A DNA stretch of 64,000 bases from the NCBI RefSeq assembly GCF_039534125.1, contig NZ_BAAAUV010000004.1, positions 434,001-498,000 on the forward strand. The letters run 5' to 3'. Under the pieces are notes generated by a model, which searched no databases, was not told the origin of the DNA, and saw only the letters and a list, made by a program, of their open reading frames with translations. This stretch comes from Actinocorallia longicatena. Lineage in GTDB: Bacteria; Actinomycetota; Actinomycetes; Streptosporangiales; Streptosporangiaceae. Position numbers and translations under genes: made by a program. Below are positions 16,357-25,399 of this stretch, piece after piece (positions within the stretch are counted from its first letter, which is position 1; each line of letters starts with the position of its first letter).

Positions 16357-17646
16357 ATGGGCACACGGGACACACTGTTCGGTGAGACGCTGCGCCGGCT
16401 GCGCATGGCCGAGGGGCTGTCCCTCGCCGGGCTGGCCGGGCGGGCGCACTACAGCAAGGGGTACCTGAGCAAGGTCGAGTCCGGGGCGAGGCCGCCGACA
16501 CCGCAACTGGCCCGCAGGTGCGACGCCGCGCTCGGGGCCGGGGGCGCTCTGGCCGCGCTCGCCGGAGGGGGCCGTCCGCCACCGCCCGCCGAGGAGGCCG
16601 CGGCACCGGAGGACGAACGGAATGTCTGGATCATGAGCCTGGGAACGGAGGCCGACGGCTGGTTCACGCCCGTAGGGCGCCGGGAGCTCCTGGCAGCAGG
16701 GGGCTCGGCGCTGCTCGGCCTGAACACCTCCCCGCCGGCCGTGCGCGCCGCCGCCGTGCGGGAGACGGGCCTGGAGGCCGGTAAGACGATCTTCACCCGG
16801 CTGCGCGCCCTGGGCCAGGTCGCCGGGCCCGGTCTCGTCCTTCCCACGGTCGTCGCCCAGGCCAACATGCTCCGCTCCGTCGCGGCGGCGTCCGAAGGCC
16901 CCCTCCGGGAGGGCTGGTCGCGGCTGGCCGCCCGGCACGCCGAGTACGCCGGCTGGCTCGCGCAGGAGGCGGGCAACCCCAGGGCCGCCCTGTGGTGGAC
17001 CGGCACGGCCGTGCGCCTGGCCGGCGAAGCCGACCCCGACATGGCCGCGCACGCCCTGGTCCGAAGGGCGCTCATCACGCTCTACGCCGACGACGGCTCC
17101 ACGACCGCGGCGCTCGCCGGACGCGCGCGGCGCAGCCCGGCCGGCCGCCGCGTCCGCGGGCTGGCGGCGCTCCGGGAGGCGCAGGGACACGCTCTGACCG
17201 GCGACGCCCTCGCCTGCGAACGGGCGGCGGACCACGGTGCCCTGCTCCTCGACGGAGCGAGCGCCGGATCCGATCCCCTGGCACTGGGCTCGGCCCATGT
17301 GGACGTCGTCGCCGTCACCCGTGGCTGGTGCCTGTACGACCTCGGCCGTCCCGCCGAGGCGGCGGCCGTCCTGGAGGAGCAGGTCGCCCGGATCCCACCG
17401 GACGCCCACCGCTCCCTCGCCCGCTACGGCGCCCGACTGGCACTGGCCCACGCCACGGCAGGGGAGAGGGAACGCGCCTGCGAGGTCACCGAGGGAGTCC
17501 TGGACGCGGCGGCGGGCGTCGACTCCGCGACGATCCGCACCGACCTGGCCAGGCTGGCGCGCACCCTGATCCGGTGGCGCTCCGAGCCGCGGATCCGCTC
17601 GCTCTACCCGCGCCTGACCACCGTCCTGCACGTCTCGCCCAACTGA
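16357..17646 (+). CDS. XRE-type regulator with TPR-like C terminus
   Basis: A 429-aa protein. The N-terminal helix-turn-helix (~8-65) reads LRRLRMAEGLSLAGLAGRAH and then YSKGYLSKVESGARPPTPQL. The remaining ~300 residues are Ala/Leu-rich helical repeats of TPR type. AAGGAG lies 12 nt before the ATG. It is divergent from the vWA operon and 14 nt ahead of the TIR gene, so it probably controls both sides. Such XRE-TPR proteins are widespread actinobacterial regulators that bind peptides or partner proteins. The specific signal is unknown. Confidence 0.85.
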   Translation: MGTRDTLFGETLRRLRMAEGLSLAGLAGRAHYSKGYLSKVESGARPPTPQLARRCDAALGAGGALAALAGGGRPPPPAEEAAAPEDERNVWIMSLGTEADGWFTPVGRRELLAAGGSALLGLNTSPPAVRAAAVRETGLEAGKTIFTRLRALGQVAGPGLVLPTVVAQANMLRSVAAASEGPLREGWSRLAARHAEYAGWLAQEAGNPRAALWWTGTAVRLAGEADPDMAAHALVRRALITLYADDGSTTAALAGRARRSPAGRRVRGLAALREAQGHALTGDALACERAADHGALLLDGASAGSDPLALGSAHVDVVAVTRGWCLYDLGRPAEAAAVLEEQVARIPPDAHRSLARYGARLALAHATAGERERACEVTEGVLDAAAGVDSATIRTDLARLARTLIRWRSEPRIRSLYPRLTTVLHVSPN

Positions 17647-17660
17647 CCGGAGGCAAGCCG

Positions 17661-18230
17661 ATGGCCGCGATCTTCATCAACTACCGGGTCGGCGAGACCG
17701 CGCAGATCGCCCGCCTGCTGTACGAGCGGCTGGCCCGGATCTTCGGCCCCGGCGAGGTCTTCTTCGCCAGCGAGAACCTCCTGCCCGGCCACCGCTTCGA
17801 CGTCCCGATCCTCGACGCCGTCCGCTCCAGCGAGGTCCTCCTCGCCGTGATCGGCCCCCACTGGCAGGACGCCCCCGACGCGTCCGGCTCCCCCCGCCTC
17901 CACGCCGAGGACGACTGGGTCCGCCGCGAGATCACCGAGGCCCTGGCCCTCTCCATCCCGGTCATCCCGGTCCTGGTCGACGGCGCCCCGTCCCCCCACC
18001 CCGACAGCCTGCCCCCCGACCTGCGCCCCCTGCCCGACCTCCACCACGTCCGCCTGGGCCACCGCTCCGGCGACCCCGGCGTCGACGTCCTGGCCGCCGC
18101 CATCCGCCGCACCGTCCCCCGCCTCAACACCATCCCCACCTCCCCGCCCCCCACCTTCACCGTCCACGCCCCGGGCTCCAAGGGCCTCCAGACGGGCGAC
18201 GGCAACACCCAGCACAACACCTTCACCTGA
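17661..18230 (+). CDS. TIR-domain protein with C-terminal RHIM/BASS-like motif
   Basis: A 189-aa protein. Box 1 is IFINYRVGETAQIARLL, followed by FFASENLLPGHRF and LAVIGPHW; WVRRE (W86, E90) matches the W-x3-E helix carrying the catalytic Glu of NAD-cleaving TIR domains. After a Pro-rich linker the protein ends with GSKGLQTGDGNTQHNTF, similar to the motifs in two proteins of the divergent operon. GGAGG precedes the ATG by 7 nt. Short TIR proteins with such tails are known from bacterial NLR-like and amyloid-signalling systems. NADase activity and recruitment through the tail are inferences. Confidence 0.87.
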   Translation: MAAIFINYRVGETAQIARLLYERLARIFGPGEVFFASENLLPGHRFDVPILDAVRSSEVLLAVIGPHWQDAPDASGSPRLHAEDDWVRREITEALALSIPVIPVLVDGAPSPHPDSLPPDLRPLPDLHHVRLGHRSGDPGVDVLAAAIRRTVPRLNTIPTSPPPTFTVHAPGSKGLQTGDGNTQHNTFT

Positions 18231-18278
18231 TCCGCTCGCTGCTCGCCACGGACAAGACCTGTAAGACACGTCCTAGTC

Positions 18279-18321
18279 CTCGCCTTGCCCGCCCGGCGAG
18301 CGTCCGAGTGGGCAAGGCGAG
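18279..18321. terminator. Strong hairpin after the TIR gene
   Basis: CTCGCCTTGCCC pairs exactly with GGGCAAGGCGAG (12 bp, 19-nt loop), 48 nt after the TIR stop and before the convergent DUF6745 gene. Confidence 0.65.
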
Positions 18322-18372
18322 AACGGGGAGCGCGAAGTGGGGCCGCCGGGGCCGTCGAGCTGGGGGCCTCGG

Positions 18373-19527
18373 TCAGGTGCGGCGGGTGGACTGGTGGTAT
18401 TGGGCAGGGGTGAGGCCGATCTGCCAGGCCGCGGCCTGGATCGGGTCGTGGATCGAGCCGGGGACCAGTTCGCCGAACTCGCGGCGGGTGCCGTCGCGTT
18501 CGACGGTGCCGTTGGTCATCAGGAGCAGGTGCAGGTGGTCGTCGTAGAGGCGTTCGACGCACCAGAGGGTGAGGGTCTGGCCCGGATTGCCCGGGTCCGG
18601 GACCTCGCGGCCGACCTGGGGCCAGCCCGCCTCGGCGACGATCCGGTGCCAGCCGGACCGGCCCGCCAGCCGCTCGACGGCGCAGCGGCGCTGCTCGGAG
18701 TTGCGCAGTGACACCACGCGGGACACCGGGACGTCCTCCTCGATCAGTTCGCGGGGCATGGCGACGCCGTGCCAGGCCCACAGGCGCCAGCCGTCGGGGT
18801 ACCGGACGGCTGGGGCGGTCGGGTGGTGGAGACGGCCCTGGGCGTCGCGGTGCAGTTCGACAGGGCGTTCGGTGAGGATCACGCTGTCGCGCATCGGCCA
18901 CCACTCGCCCGCCGAACGCGCCACCTGGAGCAGGCCCCGGCCGTGGCGGTCCGGTGCGCCCGCGCCGAGACGTTCGAGGAGGTCGAGCCGGGCCAGCTGC
19001 GGCAGTATCCGCCGCGGAAACGCGCCGAGCCGGGGCAGCGCCCACTCCTCGGGGAAGCGCCGGGCCTCCTGCCAGGTCGCCGCCGCCTGGTCGACGGCCT
19101 GGCCGACGGCCCTGCCGAGACCGGTCTCGATCGCTGCGCCGACCTCGCGGCCGAGCCTGTCCAGCGGGATGCGGAGACGCGGGTCCCGTCGCCGGCCGTG
19201 CGGCAGCGGCTCCAGCATGATCAGATCGGTCTCCGGGGAGTCTTCGGGGACCTGGTCGACCAGAGCGTCGGCGGTGTGCTCCGGAAGGGTCCGCCAGGCA
19301 CGCCTGGACACGGCCTGAAGCCGTCCCGCGCGGATGTCGGCGCCGATGCTGCCCGCCATTGGAGAGCCCAGCCAGATGACCCGTTCCGGTGGCCGCCGGC
19401 CGGCGCCGAGGTAGACGTCTTTGACGCCCGCCTCGGCGGCGTCCCGGTCGGCCGGTCCGACGGCGAGCCCGTGGCCGATCCATTCCTCCCGGACGGACTC
19501 GAGCGACGCCTGCTGCTCCGGAGTCAT
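18373..19527 (-). CDS. DUF6745-type protein
   Basis: A 384-aa soluble protein. Segments such as YPDGWRLWAWHGVAMPRELI and CAVERLAGRSGWHRIV match the actinobacterial DUF6745 family as I recall it. No signal peptide, membrane helix or recognisable catalytic motif. The start is 2 nt after the stop of the 182-aa gene upstream, so the two form an operon. Biological role unknown. Confidence 0.7.
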   Translation of the reverse strand: MTPEQQASLESVREEWIGHGLAVGPADRDAAEAGVKDVYLGAGRRPPERVIWLGSPMAGSIGADIRAGRLQAVSRRAWRTLPEHTADALVDQVPEDSPETDLIMLEPLPHGRRRDPRLRIPLDRLGREVGAAIETGLGRAVGQAVDQAAATWQEARRFPEEWALPRLGAFPRRILPQLARLDLLERLGAGAPDRHGRGLLQVARSAGEWWPMRDSVILTERPVELHRDAQGRLHHPTAPAVRYPDGWRLWAWHGVAMPRELIEEDVPVSRVVSLRNSEQRRCAVERLAGRSGWHRIVAEAGWPQVGREVPDPGNPGQTLTLWCVERLYDDHLHLLLMTNGTVERDGTRREFGELVPGSIHDPIQAAAWQIGLTPAQYHQSTRRT

Positions 19528-19529
19528 GG

Positions 19530-20078
19530 CTAGTCCGCGACGAAGCGGACGTTCGTCCAGTCCTGCTCGCGCGCGGCCCGCTCGCGTTCTGCCTGCTCGC
19601 GCGCGGCCTGGTCGAGCGCCGCCTGCTTGCGGGCCTGCTTACGAGCCCGCTCGAGCTTGCGGACGGTCTCGGGTGCCAGGACGCGCGGCGCCATCTCACG
19701 CTTGCGGCGCAGCACGTACCGGCCGGGCGCGATCCCGGTGTTGCCGTGCTCAGGGTGGTCGAGCCAGGCGATGGCGCCGTCTCCGACCACCAGCGATCCC
19801 AGGGTGAGGTCGTCTGCCGCGCCTTCGCGGACGTCGTACCGGACGTCTCCGGAGGCGAGCAGCAGGTGGGTGTGACCCCCCGCCTCACCCCGGACCACGG
19901 CGACGCCCGCGGCCGGGACGGTGGTCACCGGCGACCGGTGGTCCTCGGGCGCCATCGATGCGGGGACGACCGACACGTCACCCTGGTGCTGCAGTCCGTC
20001 GATCGTCGGAATGTCGAGTTCGGCGGCGAGACGGGCCAGGTCGGCGTCGTCCGTCCGCACACTGCTGAGGAGTTTCAC
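19530..20078 (-). CDS. Unknown protein paired with DUF6745
   Basis: A 182-aa protein starting at GTG 20078 (KLLSSVRTDDADLARLAAEL) with GGGAGG seven nt upstream; longer frames lack a site. The N-terminal two thirds look beta-rich (HLLLASGDVRYDVREG, GTGIAPGRYVLRR-like strands). The last ~50 residues are a highly charged helix, EQAERERAAREQDW. Such a protein usually precedes DUF6745 genes, suggesting that the two products work together. No function known to me. Confidence 0.68.
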   Translation of the reverse strand: MKLLSSVRTDDADLARLAAELDIPTIDGLQHQGDVSVVPASMAPEDHRSPVTTVPAAGVAVVRGEAGGHTHLLLASGDVRYDVREGAADDLTLGSLVVGDGAIAWLDHPEHGNTGIAPGRYVLRRKREMAPRVLAPETVRKLERARKQARKQAALDQAAREQAERERAAREQDWTNVRFVAD

Positions 20079-20618
20079 TGAGGCCTCCCGCCAAGTGTCC
20101 TCCCACGAATTTAGGCTTCTCCCGATCGAGCAGGCCAATGGTTTTCCACCCCGGCCAGGTCTCGCGGCCAGCCCCGTAGGCAGATGAGCGTGGCTCGGCA
20201 GAGGACCGTGGCCCCGAATCCCACGCGTCGTGCTCATTGCCGGGGAAGCCCCCGGCTGGAACCGGCGTTCCAGCCGATGCCCTCGCCGCAGACCGGCAGA
20301 CCCGCCGACCAGCCAGCCGTCCCAAGGGCGATGAACCAGGCGTTCCGCGCTCACGGAGCTCGGACATCCGCTTTCCGCACCCAGAACCTGTCTCTCATCG
20401 ACTGCTGACCGCGCGAGGCTCTGGCACGACCTCGCGCGAGTGCCGGCGGCCGCCGGACGAGCCGTGACGGCGCCCTCCTCCGCCCCAGAAGTCGCCCCCA
20501 TTCACTCATCGGCGTATTTGTCGCACGTATCTCCTGCGTCTCGTCTCCTGCGTCTCGGTCGATCAAGTGCTCTCTGCGTCTCTCTTCGGGCCTGCTTCCC
20601 AGTGCCGATTCCGGAGGG
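20079..20618. other. Intergenic stretch without a convincing gene
   Basis: 540 nt with only short overlapping frames lacking ribosome sites or family signatures. It contains a hairpin, GCGCGAGG / CCTCGCGC (20411-20437), and a direct repeat TCTCCTGCGTCTC near 20528 and 20543. It may hold the promoter of the minus-strand gene starting at 20078. Confidence 0.5.
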
Positions 20619-20819
20619 TCAAGGAGGGGAGAGGGTGATGGCGCCGGTGGGGCAGAAGGAGGCGGCGTGGCGGGCGGTGGGGAGCTGGGCTTCGGTAGGG
20701 GAGTCGGTCAGGAGGACGACGAGGCCGGTGTCGTCGTCCTGGTCGAAGAGGGCGGGGGCCAGGCGGGTGCACTGGCCGGCGCCCCGGCAGGCCTCACGGT
20801 CGGCGGTCAGGTGGGTCAC
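20619..20819 (-). CDS. 3Fe-4S-type ferredoxin, P450 partner
   Basis: A 66-aa ferredoxin. CRGAGQC (CX5C) and the distal CPTGAI give three cysteines, the pattern of single 3Fe-4S ferredoxins that feed actinobacterial P450s. The GTG start overlaps the P450 stop codon (GTGA on the minus strand), so translation is coupled. It would pass electrons from a ferredoxin reductase, not present nearby, to the P450. Confidence 0.92.
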   Translation of the reverse strand: MTHLTADREACRGAGQCTRLAPALFDQDDDTGLVVLLTDSPTEAQLPTARHAASFCPTGAITLSPP

Positions 20820-21985
20820 CAGGTGACCTGGAGGTCGTGCAGGCCGTAGACGGCGGCGGTCTCCCTGGCCTGGGGGAGGTGGGAGGCGGCGAGTGCCAGG
20901 GAGGGCAGGCGGCTGAACAGGCGGGTGAGGCCGATGTCGAGTTCCAGACGGGCGAGGGCCTGGCCGAGGCACTGGTGGGCACCGTGGCCGAAGGCCAGAT
21001 GGCGGGTCGGTGGGCGGGTGAGGTCGAGGCGGTCGGGGTCCTCGGCCACCGTCTCGTCGCGGTTGGCCGACTGGACGGCGACGATGACGCCGTCGCCTGC
21101 CGCGATGGTGACGCCTCCGACGTCGATGTCCTCCGTCGCGGTCCTGGCCACGGCGGCCTGGACGATCGTCTGGTGGCGCAGCAGCTCCTCGACGGCGTTC
21201 TGGATGATCGTGGGGTCGGCCCGCAACGCGGCCAGCTGGTCCGGATGTTGCAGCAGCGCGAGCACCGAGACGCCCAGCATGTTCGCGGTGGTCTCGTGGC
21301 CCGCGACGATCAGCAGCCGCGCGATCCCCACAAGGTCCTCGCGGGAGACGTCGGCGCCCGCCTTGGCGATCACCCTGCCGAGCATGTCGTCGGACGGCTC
21401 CCGGGTCTTGGCGTCGATGAGCCGCCCGAGGTAGTCGCCCAGCTCCAGCATGGCCCTGCCGCCGACCTCGGGCGGATCGTCGTAGGACATGATCGCGGCG
21501 CTGCGGCTCTGGAAGAACTCGTGGTCCTCGAACGGCACGCCCAGCAGCCGGCAGATGACGAGTGAGGGCAGGGGCAGCGCGTAGTGCGCGATGAGGTCGA
21601 CGGGCCTGGGCCCCGCGGCGAGTTCGTCGAGCAGCCCGTCCGCGGCGTCCTCGATCGCGGTCCGCAGAGCGGAGATCCGCCGCACCGTGAACTCCGGTGT
21701 GAGCAGCCGCCGGATGGTGCCGTGCCGCGGATCGTCCATCCGCAGGAACGACAGCAGCCCGGGCGGTACTGCGGCCATCTGCGGATAGTCGGCCCGGGTG
21801 TCGTCGGAGCTGATCCGCCGGTCGCCCAGCAGGGCCCTGGCGTCCTCGAACCGTGTGACCAGCCAGCACGGCTTCCGGCCGGGAACGACCATCCACACCG
21901 GAGGCCCCTGACGGAGCACGGCGAACTCCGCCGGCGGCTCCAGCGGGCCCTCCCGCTTGGACGGATACACCACGGGTGCTTGCAA
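20816..21985 (-). CDS. Cytochrome P450 monooxygenase
   Basis: A 389-aa soluble class I P450. The I-helix oxygen motif AGHETT (228-233), the K-helix E-x-x-R (E267-R270) and the heme loop FGHGAHQCLG with Cys339 are all intact, and the C terminus LQVTW is common in CYP105-like enzymes (tentative). Start TTG at 21985 has AGGAG five nt upstream. The immediately following ferredoxin gene completes a two-gene unit. Substrate unknown; no biosynthetic genes adjoin, so detoxification or general tailoring is as likely as a pathway role. Confidence 0.93.
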   Translation of the reverse strand: MQAPVVYPSKREGPLEPPAEFAVLRQGPPVWMVVPGRKPCWLVTRFEDARALLGDRRISSDDTRADYPQMAAVPPGLLSFLRMDDPRHGTIRRLLTPEFTVRRISALRTAIEDAADGLLDELAAGPRPVDLIAHYALPLPSLVICRLLGVPFEDHEFFQSRSAAIMSYDDPPEVGGRAMLELGDYLGRLIDAKTREPSDDMLGRVIAKAGADVSREDLVGIARLLIVAGHETTANMLGVSVLALLQHPDQLAALRADPTIIQNAVEELLRHQTIVQAAVARTATEDIDVGGVTIAAGDGVIVAVQSANRDETVAEDPDRLDLTRPPTRHLAFGHGAHQCLGQALARLELDIGLTRLFSRLPSLALAASHLPQARETAAVYGLHDLQVTW

Positions 21986-22379
21986 GACGTCTCCTCACGT
22001 CGGCGGACCGGCTGAGAATCTCACGCCGCTCCGGCGCGGGACAGTTCTCCACCGGACACATTCACCTGCCCGCCCGCCTGGAGGCCCGGAAGCAGATCCG
22101 GTCCTCGCACCGGGCCGGTCAGGGGCGACGCGCTGGGCCGGGGAAGGCCGAGAGAGCCCGGCACCGCAGGATCAAGGGCAGTCATGGCGGCCGGTTCCCG
22201 TCCCATGACGAGGGCCTGTGCCGTGACCGCAGCACTGTCGAGCGCTCTCAACAAGATTCAAGCGACGGTGAGGACTCGCCGACCGCTACGGCAGAACCCG
22301 AAAGACTTCCTCGCCGCACTCCGTCTCCGCGGTGCGCTCCTCTGGATCAGACGCCTCGATTCACCCACGGATCCCAAGC
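21986..22379. other. Intergenic region upstream of the P450
   Basis: About 394 nt between the P450 start and the end of the esterase gene. Only short frames without ribosome-binding sites or recognisable products. The promoter of the P450 operon presumably lies here; I see no clear operator. Confidence 0.45.
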
Positions 22380-23591
22380 CTAGGGAGTGGTCCAGGTTTC
22401 GAGGTCGGTGAAGGCCGCTGTGAAGGTCGGGAGGAGGGGGCGGAGCGAGGGGGAGAGGGGGACCAGGCCGTCGGTGTGGGCACCCGGGGCGCGGATCTCG
22501 CGATGGAGGGCGGAGCGGCCGGCGGCGGCGATCAGGGCGGTGTAGGTGTCGGCGTAGCGGGCGGGCGGGGTGAGGGCGTCGAGGGTGCCCTGGACGCTGA
22601 TGAGAGGCCGGCCGATGCGGCCCGTCAGGGAGATCCGGGCGACGGCCCGGCGCACCTGCCACGGCCGGGAGGCCAGGTCGTAGGAGGCGTCGTCGCCCGT
22701 GTAGGCGGGGTCGAGCTCGCTGCGGACGATGTGCTGGAGCGGGGTCCACAGGTTCTTGTGGTGGTAGGCCCACTGCGGTTCGGAGCCGGCCGGGTAACCG
22801 GCCTTCAGGAGGGCGTCGTGGGCCGCGGGGTCTCCCTGTGCGGCGGCGGGGTAGGCGCGCAGTGCCGGTGGCAGCGTGGTCAGGAGATTGGTCTTCGGGG
22901 TGAAGATCAGGGCGTTCCAGTCGATGCCCCCGGTGTACAGCGACGGGTGGCGTTCGAGCTGCCAGCGCACCAGGTAGCCGCCCGCCGACAGGCCCGCGGC
23001 GTAGGTGCGCGCGGGGGCGGTGCCGTAGTGCCGGGTCACCGTCTTCCTGGCCGCGCGGGTGAGGTCGGTGAAGCGACGGTGCCATTCGAGGATGGCGGCG
23101 CCCGGCCGGTCGCCGTCCTTGTAGATCTCGGCTCCGGTGTTGCCCTTGTCGGTCGCGGCGTAGGCATAGCCCTTGGCCAGGACCTGGTCGCTGATGATCG
23201 GGTCGTTGGCGTACTGCTCGCGGGTGGAGGGCGGGCCCGCGACGACGAGGCCGCCGTTCCAGTGCTCCGGCAACCGGAGGACGAACTGGGAGTCGTGGTT
23301 CCAGCCGTGGTTGGTGTTGGTGGCCGAGGTGTCGGCGAAGTAGCCGTCGATCTGGACACCCGGCACTCCCGAGGGAGTGAGGGTGCCCGGGGCGAGGAGG
23401 CCCGCCCAGTCGGCCGGATCGGTGCGCCCGGCGGGAACGGTTCCCGTGGTCGTCAGATCGGTCAGGCACGTCGTCACCGAGTGCAGAGCACCGGGAACGC
23501 GCACGTCGGGACAGGAGGAGGCGGCGGACGACGCGGACGCAGGGGCGGACAGCGCGGCGGCCACGAGCAGGGGGGCGGCGAGAAGTCTCAT
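22380..23591 (-). CDS. Secreted alpha/beta-hydrolase (esterase-like)
   Basis: A 403-aa protein with a Sec-type signal peptide (MRLLAAPLLVAAALSAPASA). Two N-terminal cysteines (SSCPDV, TTCLTD) may form a disulfide. The nucleophile elbow is GLSAGGY, with a downstream acidic region near GTLDAL and a His in GAHTDGL, consistent with a Ser-Asp-His triad. The family resembles extracellular oligomer esterases (tannase/3-hydroxybutyrate-oligomer hydrolase type), but the substrate is not certain. Divergent from the histidine kinase, which may regulate it. Confidence 0.75.
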   Translation of the reverse strand: MRLLAAPLLVAAALSAPASASSAASSCPDVRVPGALHSVTTCLTDLTTTGTVPAGRTDPADWAGLLAPGTLTPSGVPGVQIDGYFADTSATNTNHGWNHDSQFVLRLPEHWNGGLVVAGPPSTREQYANDPIISDQVLAKGYAYAATDKGNTGAEIYKDGDRPGAAILEWHRRFTDLTRAARKTVTRHYGTAPARTYAAGLSAGGYLVRWQLERHPSLYTGGIDWNALIFTPKTNLLTTLPPALRAYPAAAQGDPAAHDALLKAGYPAGSEPQWAYHHKNLWTPLQHIVRSELDPAYTGDDASYDLASRPWQVRRAVARISLTGRIGRPLISVQGTLDALTPPARYADTYTALIAAAGRSALHREIRAPGAHTDGLVPLSPSLRPLLPTFTAAFTDLETWTTP

Positions 23592-23732
23592 GAGATCAAA
23601 GCTAGAAACCGCAGGTCATCCTGGGTAAGTGTGAGAGGGCACTGCCGCTCCGGCCGGAGGGCACATGACTTTCGGCACTCCTCAGGCGTCGGCCCGGGCC
23701 TTTAGAGTTCAGGTGACTCTCGGGGAGGCGTC

Positions 23733-24785
23733 ATGTCCCAACCGGTGCCCTGGGTACCGCCGGTCCTTTACGGCGCGGTGCTCAGCGGCGGCGTGTACTA
23801 CGACGCGGTGGGGCCCGGCCTCGCGGCCGCCACCGCGGCCTTCGCCGGCCTGCTCACCGGCCTGATCCTGCTCGACCTCAGGCCGCCCGCACTGCCGGCC
23901 ACGGTCGTCTTCGTGGCGCGGATCCTGGTGCTGTGCGGGGTGAGCGCGGTCGACGCATCGGGGCTGTCGCGGGTGCTGTTCGTGCTGGTGCCCTTCCTCG
24001 GCTACTTCGCCTACGGTCCCGTCGTCGCGGCCGCCCTGGGCACGGGCTGTGTGACCGCCGTGGCAGCGGCCTTCACCCTGTTCGTGCCGCAGTGGTGGAC
24101 ACGGGCCGAGTACATCTCCGACCTGCTCATGTTCGCGCTGGGAGTCGTCCTGGCCACGAGCATGGCCGCGGTCGCCGTCCGGGAGCGCACGGCCAGGGAG
24201 AGGGTGGCGGAGCTGTCGGCGGCCGCCGAACGCAACCGGATCGCCCGCGAGATCCACGACAGCCTCGGCCACCACCTGACAGCACTCGGCGTGCAGCTCG
24301 AGACGGCCCTGGCGTTCGGTGACCTCGATCCGCCGCGCGCCGCGCAGGCCGTCACCAACGCACGCTGGTCGGCCGGGCAGGCCCTCGAAGAGGTCAGAAC
24401 CTCGGTGCGGACCCTCGCCGACGGCCCTCTCGATCTCGGCGGGGCACTCGAGGAACTCGTCCGCCGCCTCGACGGAGGGCCGCGACGGGTCACGCTCACC
24501 GTCTCCGGCGAGGAGCGGCGGCCGCTGCTCGTGCTCTACCGTGCGGCCCAGGAGGGGCTGGCCAACGCCTGTCGGCACTCAGCGGCCACCGAGATCGGCC
24601 TGTCCGTCCTCTACGACGACCGGGGCGCGTGCCTGCGGGTGACCGACGACGGACGCGGCTTCGAGACCGCGGGGGAGGGGTTCGGGCTGCGCGCTCTCCG
24701 CGAACGCGTCGCTCTCGCCGACGGAACGGTCGACATCGTCACCTCCCCGGCGGGAACGGTCGTGAAGGTGGACGTCCCATGGTGA
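23733..24785 (+). CDS. NarL-type sensor histidine kinase
   Basis: A 350-aa membrane sensor. About five hydrophobic segments occupy residues ~10-150 with no large extracytoplasmic domain. HisKA_3 phospho-acceptor helix EIHDSLGHHLTALGVQLE (H175) and the HATPase domain (EGLANACRHSAATEI, VTDDGRGF, GFGLRALRERV) are complete. GGGGAGG precedes the ATG. The gene overlaps the response regulator by 7 nt. The signal is unknown; sensing within the membrane is likely from the topology. Confidence 0.9.
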   Translation: MSQPVPWVPPVLYGAVLSGGVYYDAVGPGLAAATAAFAGLLTGLILLDLRPPALPATVVFVARILVLCGVSAVDASGLSRVLFVLVPFLGYFAYGPVVAAALGTGCVTAVAAAFTLFVPQWWTRAEYISDLLMFALGVVLATSMAAVAVRERTARERVAELSAAAERNRIAREIHDSLGHHLTALGVQLETALAFGDLDPPRAAQAVTNARWSAGQALEEVRTSVRTLADGPLDLGGALEELVRRLDGGPRRVTLTVSGEERRPLLVLYRAAQEGLANACRHSAATEIGLSVLYDDRGACLRVTDDGRGFETAGEGFGLRALRERVALADGTVDIVTSPAGTVVKVDVPW

Positions 24786-25399
24786 GGGTGTTCGTCGTCG
24801 ACGACCAGGACCTCGTCCGGGAGGGCATCGCGGCCCTGCTCGGCCTCCAGGAGGGCATCGAGGTGACGGGCACCGCCCGCAACGGCCGGGAGGCGGTCGA
24901 GACGGCGCCCGCCGCCCGGCCCGACGTGATCCTCATGGACGTCCGGATGCCGGAGATGGACGGCGTCGCGGCCACCTCGGTCCTCCGGCGCCTGCTCCCG
25001 GACTGCCGGGTCGTGATGCTGACGACCTTCGACGACCAGGAGCCCGTCGCCCGCGCGCTGAAGGCCGGAGCGGCGGGCTACCTGCTGAAGAACCTGCCCT
25101 CCGCCGACCTCGCCCATGCCGTCCGGCTCGCCCACGCGGGAGTGACCCAGTTCGACGCCTCGCTCACCGCCCACCTGTCCGCCCACCCGGCCACCCCACC
25201 CGCCCGCGACCAGCTGACCCCGCGCGAGACCGAAGTCCTCCGCCAGGTCGCGGCGGGCGCCAGCAACAAGGAGATCGCCTCCCGCCTCTACCTCACCGAG
25301 GGCACTGTCAAGAACCACATCTCCCGCATCCTCACCCGCCTGAGCCTGCGCGACCGCACCCAAGCCGCCCTCTATGCGAGGGACAACGACCTCCTTTAG
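24779..25399 (+). CDS. LuxR/NarL-family response regulator
   Basis: A 206-aa response regulator. The receiver domain has the acidic pair VVDDQD, phospho-acceptor Asp54 (ILMDVRMPEMDG), and K in LKAGAAGYLLK. The C-terminal LuxR-type helix-turn-helix is LTPRETEVLRQVAAGASNKEIA followed by LTEGTVKNHISRIL. The start ATG lies inside the kinase gene (overlap with its TGA), giving translational coupling. Probable targets include the adjacent secreted hydrolase, by position only. Confidence 0.93.
   Translation: MVRVFVVDDQDLVREGIAALLGLQEGIEVTGTARNGREAVETAPAARPDVILMDVRMPEMDGVAATSVLRRLLPDCRVVMLTTFDDQEPVARALKAGAAGYLLKNLPSADLAHAVRLAHAGVTQFDASLTAHLSAHPATPPARDQLTPRETEVLRQVAAGASNKEIASRLYLTEGTVKNHISRILTRLSLRDRTQAALYARDNDLL

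Noticed and set aside
17681..19888. A 735-codon minus-strand frame
   Set aside because: It overlaps the TIR gene antisense, the DUF6745 gene and its partner out of frame. The sequence is Arg/Pro/Ala-rich noise.
20184..20566. Several short frames between the DUF6745 partner and the ferredoxin gene
   Set aside because: No ribosome sites, no family resemblance, and mutually overlapping frames of similar length.
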